Shown piece by piece: positions 37,442 through 45,605 of a stretch of DNA of 64,000 bases. Location of the stretch: NCBI RefSeq assembly GCF_000317695.1, contig NC_019771.1, positions 1,320,001 to 1,384,000 of the forward strand. The letters run 5' to 3'. Each line of letters begins with the position of its first letter. Within the stretch, counting starts at the first letter, position 1. Made by a program: the position numbers and the translations under genes. Source of the stretch: Anabaena cylindrica PCC 7122 (GTDB taxonomy: Bacteria; Cyanobacteriota; Cyanobacteriia; Cyanobacteriales; Nostocaceae). Below the pieces are notes generated by a model, which worked only from the letters and a program-made list of their open reading frames with translations, was not told where the DNA came from and did no database searches.

Positions 37442-38908
37442 GAGAATCTTTCTCCAACTCATCAATAATCTTGTTTAAGTTACTTAGAACTTCCTCATTA
37501 ATTTGAACTTGGCGCTTCCAGTTGTTGTTGGTTGCTACTTCCAAGGCTTTACGAGTACGTTCTTGATGTTCTTTGTGTTTATCTAAAACTCTTTGGTAGT
37601 ACGAAAATCACCACACTGAAGACAAGCATTACCCTTAGAGCAGTCTAAATGTGCAGGTAAAGCACAATAACCATGAGCTAAAACTTCACCTAAAACTTCA
37701 CCTAAAACTTGCTTTTTCATCCATTGCAGTTCTGTATCATTGTCTAATTCGGGAAATTTTGATTCCATGACTTGTCCAGAAATATTCACTACTTTGCTAT
37801 GATAATTTTTAATTTCTTGTTTAAGAGTAGAATCCATAATGCGAGCATATACTGAAGTCATAGCTGGCGAACTATGTCCTAAATATCGCTGAATAATATG
37901 ATGTGGAACATTGTTATTAATCATTTTAGTTCCTACAGTATGACGAAACTGATGACTTTGGAAATGCCAGATTTCTTGAGAGCTATCACGAATTTCAAAC
38001 TTCTTAGCTAACCAATTTAAATAGTCATTAAACCTTTGAGATATCATGATTTGGGGCTGAGGATTAAAATCTGCTAAATCTTTGTTATTGAAATGTTGGC
38101 TACTTGTGCAAAATAAGTATTTGTAATTCTGCCCTAGTTCCTTAATAATGTAGTTTTGTTGTGCTTTAATTACTCCGGCTAGTTCATTGGAAATAGGAAT
38201 AATATCTTCTTTTTTCATCTTCCACCGTATAAACTTAATAAACCATCCTCCTTTAGCATCTTCCTGTAAACAATTAAAATTTAGACCAACAAGCTCACTT
38301 ACCCTCAATCCACATTCTTGGATCACTAACACCATTCGTTGAACTGGTTCTGGTAAAGCTTCAAGATGCTGGTTAAGCTGTTGAAGTACATCATTAGGAA
38401 TAAACCGAGGTATTACTTTTATCTCCCTATTTGCTGTAGCTATCCAATCATTTAAAAATCTATAGGAAACATTAAACCAATCTTGAGTATTACCTACATC
38501 TAGAAACACTTTTAGGGTAATTAATTCCTTTTTTAAATGGGACGGTTTAAATTGCTTTTGTTTTAAGTAGATGTAGTATTCATTTAAAGTTTTTTCATTA
38601 ATTTGATTGGCATTGATTAATTCTGGCAAAAACTTGGCTAAAAATAATCCAAAATTCTTGAGAGCTTTTAAATTTCTACAAAGACTGGAAAATTGTAGAT
38701 TGATGCTGCGATAAAAAATATATTTTTTCACTAAATCTTTTAACCATTTTTGCTTGATGCGATGAAAGTATAACTTACTCTCCGTGTTACCTGGATGTAC
38801 TCTTAATCCTAAGTTCTCAGCAGTCCATATATCAGATGCAAAAAATTCAGTTGGGTTGAATTCAAGAGATGGAGATGATGAAAATTTGATTTGTGCAGAT
38901 TCAATCAT
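37434..38908 (-). pseudogene. TnpB-like tyrosine recombinase with a late frameshift
   Basis: An intact frame of 441 residues runs from the ATG at 38908 and contains the catalytic tyrosine-recombinase residues: GLRVSELVGL (Arg), HQFRHTVGT (HxxR) and YLGHSSPAMTSVYAR (Gly-His and Tyr). It ends with the Cys-rich segment CALPAHLDCSKGNACLQCGDF. The stop after RTTKEF (37583) is caused by one lost base in a T run; the next frame continues DKHKEHQERTRKALEVATNN to a stop at 37434-37436, as related proteins do. The catalytic region is whole, so activity could remain. The upstream ATG overlaps the tnpA end by 8 nt. Confidence 0.72.
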
Positions 38909-39985
38909 GATTTTGATTCTCCAAATATTCTTGATATTTTAAGGCTAAATCTTCATCAGTGAGATGAACATAAGTATTAATTGTTGTTTGGATATCAGAA
39001 TGACCTAGCCGTTTTTGTACATAGGCCATATCCCAATTTGCTCTAATTAGTTCTGTAGCATGAGTATGTCTCAAAAGATGGGGATAAGCTTTAACTCCTG
39101 TTTTTGTAGCTAGACGAATAAATAAATTATCCACATTGGATTTTGTTATTGCTTCTCCCAATGGATGTTTCCAACAATTGACAAATACATAATCGCTGTC
39201 AACGTCCGGATAATTATCTACTAAATAATTTGAATACATTCGCATTAAATCTTTAGAGACATGAATTATTCTACTTCCTGTTTTGGCTCTAGCATGATTG
39301 GCATTATCATCTCTATAGGTTACATGAATTTCGTTAACTCCTTTAGAGAAGATATCTTCGTGCCTTAGCCCTAATGCTTCTCCTATTCTCATCCCTGTTT
39401 CGTATAGTAGGCAGATTAAAAATTTGTCTCTAATATTGTTACAAGCATCAATCAACTTACGTACTTGTTCTTTTGTCAAGCATCCAGGGAAAGTTCTAGG
39501 TTCTTTCAATTTGAGAATATTGGTTTTAATTATTCCTTTTGTGTATGATGTAACAACGATTTGTACTTCAATTTAGAAGGATCTATTCTTTTAGCGTGGT
39601 AGAAGTTAATAGGTTCAGTAACTCCCAATCTCGTCTGAAATTCATAAAATAATTTAACGGTTTTTAATATATGATTAATAGTCTTCTCTGTTCTTCCCAT
39701 CTTTGATGAAGATAAATTAATTATTTTTGATGAGGAAGTTTTTAACCAATGTATAAATTCGGATAGCTTCAAAATTGTTATCTGAATCCAATCAATTTCT
39801 CATGATTCCAAAAACTCCCAATAAAGCTTCAGATTTCTAGCGTAAGCTTTTATCGTGTTTGGTGAGTAATTTTTATTTTCTAAGTAACGCAGATAGTCAT
39901 AGATTGGAATTACGGGAGAGTAATCATCATTTAAAACCATCCAAATTTCTTTTCCTTCGGTTGTTATTCCCTTTTTGACTTGCAT
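38901..39985 (-). pseudogene. TnpA-like tyrosine recombinase, broken by stop and frameshift
   Basis: The start (ATG 39985) opens a core-binding domain (MQVKKGITTEGKEIWMVLND, later YLENKNYSPNTIKAYARNLK). A TGA after FLES interrupts the same frame, which then continues EIDWIQITILKLSEF. A one-base loss in an A run near 39535 shifts the frame before the catalytic domain (KEPRTFPGCLTKEQV). That domain keeps TGMRIGEALGL (Arg), HLLRHTHAT (HxxR) and RLGHSDIQTTINTYVHL (Tyr). All catalytic residues survive, but the full-length protein cannot be made without recoding or correction. Confidence 0.72.
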
Positions 39986-40310
39986 ATATGCTCACTTGTT
40001 TGGTTCTGAAGGGGGTGAACATTGTATACGTTGTTGGATAAATATGTAAACTCTTTATACAACGTTGTGCAACAATCTCTTGCAAGAACGTTGTTGATGT
40101 TGTTTAAGGGATTTATTTACGTGTATATAACCATGGATCACATTCTTCTAAATAACGCAGATCCTAGTTGGGGTGGAAATTTCAGGCTGAAGATGGGTTG
40201 TATTATCCAGTTCGGCAGTGATACCCGTTCACAGTACCTAATATCTCATCTTTGTATTGAATTTTGAGATTAAAATGAAAATCACACCCTGGATGCAAGG
40301 AAAACTCACC

Positions 40311-40869
40311 ATGACAGTTACTACTGCTAAATGGAGTTTAGACGACTATCATCGCATGATTGAAATTGGCCTTTTAGCTAGTCGTCAGGTTGAACTACTT
40401 AATGGAAAAATTATCAACATGGTACCGGAAGGACCAGAACACGCACAAATTAATACTGAGTCTGCTGAGTATTTGCGGGAATTACTCGGTTCAAAAGCAT
40501 TGGTAAGAGATGCAAAACCTATTACTATTGGTGAAAGTAATTCAGAACCAGAACCAGATTTAGCACTCTTTTGAACCACAGCGTGCTATTTATCGCAGTC
40601 GCCATCCTTATCCTGAAAATATATTTTGGTTAATCGAATATTCTAAAACTACCCTGAATAAAGATTTAGATGTAAAACGCAAAACCTATGCTGCTGCATC
40701 AATTTCTGAATATTGGGTAGTAGATTTAAAGAATCAACAAGTCAAAGTGTTTAGAGAGCCAATAAATAGTAATTATTCCCAAGAATTAACCTTGACTTTA
40801 GGTGAAATATCTCCGTTAGCATTTCCAGAAATTAAAGTTTCTATTCAACGTTTACTAAAAGGGTTTTAA
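40311..40869 (+). pseudogene. Uma2-like protein gene with a frameshift
   Basis: The ATG at 40311 opens MTVTTAKWSLDDYHRMIEIG and continues VELLNGKIINM to EPEPDLALF, ending at a stop near 40574. One extra T in the TTTT run there breaks the frame. The other frame continues EPQRAIYRSRHPYPENIFWL, then AAASISEYWVVDLKNQQV to a stop at 40867-40869. Together these are a full Uma2 (DUF820) protein of about 185 residues. Confidence 0.72.
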
Positions 40870-40942
40870 TTTAATCATGTCTGTAATATGCCTAGCTAAA
40901 AGCACATTTTTTCACGACATTTTGAATATTATTGCTTATTGA

Positions 40943-41325
40943 TATAGCCTTTCCCACTCTAGTTAGATACAAAATTACCCCTCCCCAACCCTCCCCTTGG
41001 TAAGGCTACAGTGTACACACAAGTCCTATTTAAGATTAAATCGGCGGTTAGAAACCGCAACTACACAGGCAAAACTCCTTCGGATTCGCCAGTTCCCTAC
41101 GGCGGGAGACCCGCCTACAGGACTGGTCTCACCACCTCCGTGGGTTGAAAAACAGTATTGTTTCTTAGTCCACGCAGGTGGACTTTGTTTGTGTAGCCGT
41201 GATTTATAATCGCCAGGGCTTGTTTTGGGTAATCAGATCACTTGTGTGTACACGGTAGCCTTGGTAAGGGGAGGGTGCGCGACAGCGCGGGTGGGGTGTA
41301 TTTCATGAGATTGGGAATTGCTATA
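40943..41325. repeat. TATAGC palindromic repeat, copy 5 (interrupted)
   Basis: The left half starts TATAGCCTTTCCCACTCTAG and runs to CCCTCCCCTTGGTAAGG (41005). The right half (41259-41325) runs from CCTTGGTAAGGGGAGGG through GCGCGACAGCGCGGGT to GGGAATTGCTATA. Element C is inserted in the centre. Confidence 0.85.
41006..41258. mobile_element. GTGTACACAC miniature element C inside repeat copy 5
   Basis: The 253-bp element starts CTACAGTGTACACACAAG and ends CTTGTGTGTACACGGTAG, with one mismatch between the ends. The target duplication is CCTTGGTAAGG (40995-41005 and 41259-41269). The interior holds a GGCGGTTAGAAACCGC hairpin and CTGTAGGCGGGTCTCCCGCC-like sequence of another small repeat. It encodes no transposase. 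Confidence 0.82.
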
Positions 41326-41347
41326 AATGACGAATAACTTTCACTTG

Positions 41348-41524
41348 TCAGAAATGTATACATCCTGATAGGGATAATTCTGATGGACTGAGTTGGGTGA
41401 GTTCAATAGATTCACCGATTAACCAGGTGGCGAAATCGGCTGAAAATGACTCTGCTAAAAAGCGACAGACATTATCAAATGAAGGATTTCCAGGGGGTGT
41501 GAATTCGGGCATGGTTGGAATCAT
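41348..41524 (-). pseudogene. N-terminal fragment of an Rpn/DUF4351-type protein
   Basis: An ATG at 41524 opens MIPTMPEFTPPGNPSFDNVC, then RFLAESFSADFATWLIGES and IELTQLSPSELSL before a stop at 41348. The segment resembles the N-terminus of the large cyanobacterial PD-(D/E)XK transposase-like family with DUF4351; the remaining 200 or more residues are absent. The break lies near the edge of repeat copy 5. Confidence 0.55.
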
Positions 41525-41537
41525 GGTTTGATTGATA

Positions 41538-42347
41538 TTAGGGTCCGAGAAGTTTACCGAGACGGAGTTCTAAATCACCGGGCTGCTGCAATCCACTTTG
41601 CAACAGAGAGCTTATGCGCCTCTGGGTGGTGGAGCGAGCCGCCGCCTCGAAAAATTTTGTCTCGCTGCTCCTGATATCTGCCAAGGTTGGGAGTCCCGTG
41701 CGCTCGTTGATCGATTGTTTCGCAGCGGCAATGGCTTGGCGGTCGAACCCGGCGATCCGCCGGGCAAGCCGCTCGACAAAGCCGTCAAGCTCCGCGTCCG
41801 GAATTGAGCGATTGACCCAGCCGTAGCGTTCCGCGGTGTCCGCATCGAAATCCTCACCGCCAATTATGGCTTCCATGGAACGGGCGCGGCCGATCAATGA
41901 TGGCAGCCGCTCCAGCCCGCCACCGCCGGGGATGATTCCACAGCCGACTTCGATCTGGGCGAGGATTGCGCGCTCGCGGCTGGCAAAGCGCATGTCGAGG
42001 GCGAGGAGGAACTCGCTGCCCACACCGCGGGCTCGACCGCGCAGGACTCCGATTGTCACGAACGGCGCACGTTGCAATCGAAGCGCGACATCCGGCCATG
42101 GAGACAAACCGGTGGGGCCAGGCTCGGTACTCAGTTCGGCAACTCTGGCGAGATCGACATGTGCCATGAAATAGTCCGGCACCACGCTGTCGAAAACGAC
42201 GACTTTGAGATCCTCATCGCCCTCGATAGTAGCGATTAATTCCTGCAACGAATCACTCATCTCTGGATCGAAGAGATTGAGGGGTGGATTGTTGATCGAC
42301 ACTCGCAGATAGGCGGGGGCATGATGGGTAAGCTGTAGTTTCTTCAT
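41538..42347 (-). CDS. Enoyl-CoA hydratase/isomerase family protein
   Basis: The 269-residue crotonase-fold protein has the usual YLRVSINNPPLNLFDPEM start, a PFVTIGVLRGRARGVGSEF oxyanion-hole region, and GIIPGGGGLERLPSLIGR. The catalytic Glu of true hydratases is replaced or displaced (QIEVGCGIIPGGG), so it might act as an isomerase or on another CoA ester. GC content is visibly higher than in neighbouring genes, implying transfer. It lies 4 bp after the SDR gene on the same strand and is likely in its operon. Confidence 0.85.
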   Translation of the reverse strand: MKKLQLTHHAPAYLRVSINNPPLNLFDPEMSDSLQELIATIEGDEDLKVVVFDSVVPDYFMAHVDLARVAELSTEPGPTGLSPWPDVALRLQRAPFVTIGVLRGRARGVGSEFLLALDMRFASRERAILAQIEVGCGIIPGGGGLERLPSLIGRARSMEAIIGGEDFDADTAERYGWVNRSIPDAELDGFVERLARRIAGFDRQAIAAAKQSINERTGLPTLADIRSSETKFFEAAARSTTQRRISSLLQSGLQQPGDLELRLGKLLGP

Positions 42348-42351
42348 GGGG

Positions 42352-43092
42352 TCAATGAAGCCCTCCGGTGATGTAAAGGGTCTCGCCAGTCATCCACGAC
42401 GAGTCGTTGGAGGCTAGGAACACCACACCAGGAGCAATATCCTGAGGCTGCCCCATGCGCCCCAACGGCGTGGCTGATGCCACGGCATCACCATGGCCTG
42501 CGATCACACTGGCGCGAAATCCTTCGGTCTCAATCAATCCTGGATTGATTGAGTTCATGCGGATATTTCGGGGCGCGAGTTCTTTGGCAAAAGAGCGGGT
42601 GAGACCGTCCACTGCCGATTTGGTGGAGTTGTACACCGCAGACCCGGCGGGCGACAGCGTGCTGACCACCGAACTCATGTTGATGATCGATCCGCCGTCG
42701 GGACCGATATGTTTGACAGCTTCTTGGGTGGTGAGGATCAGCCCCAGAACGTTGAGGTCATACTGGCGGTAGAAGTGTTCTGGGGTAATCTCAGCCAAGT
42801 TAAGAAACTCGTAAATCCCGGCATTGTTGACCAGAATATCGAGCTTTCCGTAGGCTCCGATGGTTTCTTTGAACAACCGGATGATGTCCGCTTGCTGCGA
42901 GACATTTGCCTGCACAGCGATGGCTTTTCCTCCGGTTTCGGTAATCTCCGCCACGACACGGTCAGCACCGTCTCGGCTGGAGGCGTAATTGACGATCACA
43001 GACGCGCCCTCCGCCGCGAGTTGTTTGGCGATCTCGGCTCCGATGCCTTTGGATGCTCCAGTGACAACGGCTACTTTTGCTTCAAGTTTCAT
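42352..43092 (-). CDS. SDR family NAD(P)-dependent oxidoreductase
   Basis: The 246-residue classical SDR shows TGASKGIGAEIAKQL for cofactor binding, the NNAG motif (ILVNNAGIYEF), the catalytic Ser-Tyr-Lys (NMSSVV, YNSTKSA) and a C-terminal substrate region ending GETLYITGGLH. The acid residue after the second strand is replaced by Ala-Ser-Ser-Arg (NYASSRDG), which favours NADP. The sequence pattern resembles glucose or 3-oxoacyl reductases; the substrate is unknown. It shares GC-rich character with the next gene. Confidence 0.87.
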   Translation of the reverse strand: MKLEAKVAVVTGASKGIGAEIAKQLAAEGASVIVNYASSRDGADRVVAEITETGGKAIAVQANVSQQADIIRLFKETIGAYGKLDILVNNAGIYEFLNLAEITPEHFYRQYDLNVLGLILTTQEAVKHIGPDGGSIINMSSVVSTLSPAGSAVYNSTKSAVDGLTRSFAKELAPRNIRMNSINPGLIETEGFRASVIAGHGDAVASATPLGRMGQPQDIAPGVVFLASNDSSWMTGETLYITGGLH

Positions 43093-43185
43093 GATGTTTC
43101 TCGATAGTTAAGATTAAAATACGGAAGCTATTTTCGCGGCAAGGATTGGATGTGGAGTAGTTTTGACATGATGGTGTTGGTTGAG

Positions 43186-43286
43186 TAGGTCACGAAGAGG
43201 AAAAGGGGCAAGACTGGAACGGGGCTTGTACCCATGTTCCGTTCTGTTCCACCCAGAGGGAAAGGGCTTGTTCCCCCCGCTTCTTC
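43186..43286. repeat. Dispersed GC-rich repeat, copy 1
   Basis: The sequence starts GTCACGAAGAGGAAAAGGGG and continues CGGGGCTTGTACCCATGTTC, CCACCCAGAGGGAAAGGGC and TTGTTCCCCCCGC. It is a shortened copy of repeats at 52877-53043 and 55861-55994 (both in the opposite orientation). It lies in the 197-bp gap between the SDR and hydrolase genes. Confidence 0.75.
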
Positions 43287-43289
43287 CGG

Positions 43290-44114
43290 TCAGGATTTGA
43301 GGAATTCGAGGAGATCTTCGTTGAGTTGATCTTTGTGGGTGTCGAGTAGGGCATGAGGTGCGCTGGGATAGATTTTCAAAGTGGCATTCTTCACAAGTTT
43401 TGATGAGGCGATTGCAGCGGCACCAATCGGCACAATCTGATCATCATCACCATGAATGATTAAGGTCGGTACGTTAAACTTTTTGAGATCTTCGGTGAAA
43501 TCTGTTTCGGAGAATGCCTTGATACAGTCGAATGCGTTCTTATGTCCTGCTTGCATTCCCTGCAACCAGAACCAGTTGATCGCGCCCTGCGAAACTTTAG
43601 CATCTGGTCGGTTAAAGCCGAAGAATGGCCCATTAGCAAGATCTTTGTAGAGTTGCGATCGATCAGCTAATGAGCCAGCACGCAGCCCGTCAAACACCTC
43701 AATGGCTAGTCCATCAGGATTATGTTCTGTCTTCAGCATCAGTGGCGGTACGGAGGATATGAGCGCAGCTTTAGCGACTCGTGCTGTGCCGTGGCGACCG
43801 ATATAACGAGCAACTTCTCCGCCGCCTGTGGAGAAACCAATTAAGGTTGCATTGCTCAGATCTAACGTTTCCATCAGCATGGCAAGATCATCAGCATAGG
43901 TATCCATCTCATTTCCGTTCCAGGGTTGGCTTGATCTCCCATGTCCTCGACGATCATGAGCAATGCAGCGAAATCCGTGGTCTGCCAAAAAGAACATCTG
44001 AGCTTCCCAGCTATCAGAATTTAGGGGCCAGCCATGACTGAAAACAACGGGCTGTCCTCTGCCCCAGTCTTTATAATAGATTTCTGTACCGTCTTTAGTC
44101 GTGATTGTACTCAT
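43290..44114 (-). CDS. Alpha/beta hydrolase (non-haem chloroperoxidase-like)
   Basis: The 274-residue protein has the family motifs SHGWPLNSDSW, HDRRGHGRSSQPW, the nucleophile elbow GFSTGGGE (Ser95), the acid region IHGDDDQIVPI and the catalytic His in PSAPHALLDTH. This spacing matches the chloroperoxidase/haloperoxidase subgroup, although many members act as esterases. It is in the same orientation as the DsbA-like gene 31 bp upstream, and a dispersed repeat follows it. Confidence 0.9.
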   Translation of the reverse strand: MSTITTKDGTEIYYKDWGRGQPVVFSHGWPLNSDSWEAQMFFLADHGFRCIAHDRRGHGRSSQPWNGNEMDTYADDLAMLMETLDLSNATLIGFSTGGGEVARYIGRHGTARVAKAALISSVPPLMLKTEHNPDGLAIEVFDGLRAGSLADRSQLYKDLANGPFFGFNRPDAKVSQGAINWFWLQGMQAGHKNAFDCIKAFSETDFTEDLKKFNVPTLIIHGDDDQIVPIGAAAIASSKLVKNATLKIYPSAPHALLDTHKDQLNEDLLEFLKS

Positions 44115-44145
44115 ACTGACTCCTATATATATTGGTTTGAAAGTT

Positions 44146-44703
44146 TCAGTTACTTGCAGTGATCATCGCTGCCATCAACTGTTTAATGTTCCAGCGATCG
44201 CGATATCGAGTTCCATTAATAAACAGTGCTGGGGCAGTCGTTACTCCGCTTTGCAAGCCACTTTCGATATCTTTATTAATGCGATCAACGTGGGCTTGTT
44301 TCGATAGATCTTGCAAAAATCGGGAAATATCGAGTCCTAGATGATTGGCATACTCCACCAAATAGCCGTTTCCCAATTCTTGCGAATGGCTGAACAACAG
44401 GTCATGCATCTGCCAAAACTGACCTTGAGCCGCAGCCGCGACCGCCGTTTCAGCCGCATGTTGCGAGTGAGAGTGGATCTGGATCTGGGGAAAATGACGG
44501 AAGATGAAGCAGACATAATTCTCTCCCAAAGAAGAATTAAGCTGTCGCTGAATGACTTTGATTAGTCGATAAACATCCGCACTTTGAGAACATTGATAGT
44601 CCCCATACATCACCAGCACTGCGGTGGCATCCAGCTCACCTTGAATATGCTCATAACTGGAAGGTGGGACGAATAAGAAACTGTGATCATAAATCACTGT
44701 CAC
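44146..44703 (-). CDS. DsbA-like thioredoxin-fold protein with a monothiol CxxS motif
   Basis: The 185-residue protein has the DsbA pattern (YGDYQCSQSADVYRLIKVIQ, QFWQMHDLLF, and C-terminal VTTAPALFINGTRYRDRWN with the cis-Pro). The active site is C38-S-Q-S41: the second cysteine of CxxC is missing. It has no obvious signal peptide and is probably cytoplasmic. Such proteins often act as FrnE-like or glutathione-linked enzymes. It starts the gene row that includes the hydrolase, SDR and enoyl-CoA hydratase genes. Confidence 0.8.
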   Translation of the reverse strand: MTVIYDHSFLFVPPSSYEHIQGELDATAVLVMYGDYQCSQSADVYRLIKVIQRQLNSSLGENYVCFIFRHFPQIQIHSHSQHAAETAVAAAAQGQFWQMHDLLFSHSQELGNGYLVEYANHLGLDISRFLQDLSKQAHVDRINKDIESGLQSGVTTAPALFINGTRYRDRWNIKQLMAAMITASN

Positions 44704-44972
44704 CTCCGAGAGGAAGAATACTCATCGCAAACGATTGCCATACAATCCTCTTTTGACGATCTGTATAAAAAAAAACTTAAATTTTGTAACTAAATTGCGA
44801 TTTTGCGATTCGTGTTTGCATGAATTCAATATAGAGAATTAACACTAGCTTGTCGTCCACTCAGAGTTGAGACTTTTGTCCGACAAAATGATTGATACAT
44901 CCATCCATCTCAAGCCGGAGGTTTGATTTCAACTAAAGTTGGGGTCTAAATTCAAACTAAAGTACAGCTTGC

Positions 44973-45605
44973 TTACAAACTCACAATCCCGCGTTTAATG
45001 GCAACAATCACAGCTTGAGTGCGATCGTTCACTCCCAATTTACTGAGAATTCGATTAACGTGAGACTTGACCGTGCTTTCACCAATACTCAAAGCAGCAC
45101 CAATGTCTAGATTACTCATTCCCTGCGCTATCAAACGGAGTACATCTAGCTCTCGGTTACTCAGTTCTGGATTGCTCATCCGCTGCACTAATTTTGCCCC
45201 TACTTCTGGTGGCACATACTTCTGCCCGCTATGAATCTTGCGAATTGCATTCAGCAGTTCATTGGGTTTTGCATCCTTAAGCAGATAGCCTTGAGCGCCA
45301 GCCTGCAAGCCGCGATAGATATCCTCATCGCCATCGTAGGTGGTGAGTACCATAATTCGAGCCTGTTTAAATTCAGCACGAATCGCTGTAATAGCTTCAA
45401 CGCCTCCGATCTGGGGCATTCGTAAATCCATTAGCGCAACATCGGGTTGATATTCTTGAAACAGCGCGATCGCCTGCTGTCCATCTTCTGCTTGAGCAAT
45501 CACCGTCATTTCTGGATCGCGGTTAATGATGGTTGCCAATCCTTGTCTGACAATATAATGGTCATCAGCGATCAGAACTCGAATCGGAGTAGATGAACTC
45601 ATCAT
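44973..45605 (-). CDS. NarL/FixJ-family response regulator
   Basis: The 210-residue regulator has a receiver domain (IRVLIADDHYIVRQGL, phospho-acceptor Asp60 in ALMDLRMP, Lys in GYLLKDA) and a LuxR-type HTH (LSNRELDVLRLIAQGMSNLD and STVKSHVNRILSKLGV). The ATG overlaps the upstream kinase stop by 4 nt (ATGA), so both are translationally coupled and likely partner proteins. The promoter of its target genes is unknown; the DsbA gene row 269 bp downstream is the nearest candidate. That 269-bp gap has no gene. Confidence 0.93.
   Translation of the reverse strand: MMSSSTPIRVLIADDHYIVRQGLATIINRDPEMTVIAQAEDGQQAIALFQEYQPDVALMDLRMPQIGGVEAITAIRAEFKQARIMVLTTYDGDEDIYRGLQAGAQGYLLKDAKPNELLNAIRKIHSGQKYVPPEVGAKLVQRMSNPELSNRELDVLRLIAQGMSNLDIGAALSIGESTVKSHVNRILSKLGVNDRTQAVIVAIKRGIVSL

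Larger units (their letters stand above)
36535..40144. mobile_element. Tn554-like element with three recombinase genes and terminal inverted repeats
   Basis: Perfect 24-bp inverted arms AATGTGATCCATGG + TTATATACAC (36535-36558) and their complement (40121-40144) bound the segment. Inside it, the right end carries several AACGTT/ACAACGT motifs (40027-40095) and the left end ACAACGTACACAATG and AGAGTTTACACAACGT, motifs shared between both ends. The genes run on the minus strand in the order TnpA (tyrosine recombinase), TnpB (tyrosine recombinase), TnpC (DUF6262), the order known from Tn554. TnpA is broken and TnpB frameshifted. Whether the arms are the true ends is inferred. Confidence 0.65.

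Noticed and set aside
37660..37710. CRISPR-like repeat (ACTTCACCTAAA units)
   Set aside because: It is a short in-frame tandem duplication (GEVL) inside the TnpB gene, with no spacers.
40997..41209. A 70-residue gene in miniature element C
   Set aside because: It is entirely built from repeat sequence.
41598..42174. Plus-strand frames opposite the enoyl-CoA hydratase gene
   Set aside because: GC-rich coding DNA often leaves long opposite-strand frames; the crotonase pattern is on the minus strand.
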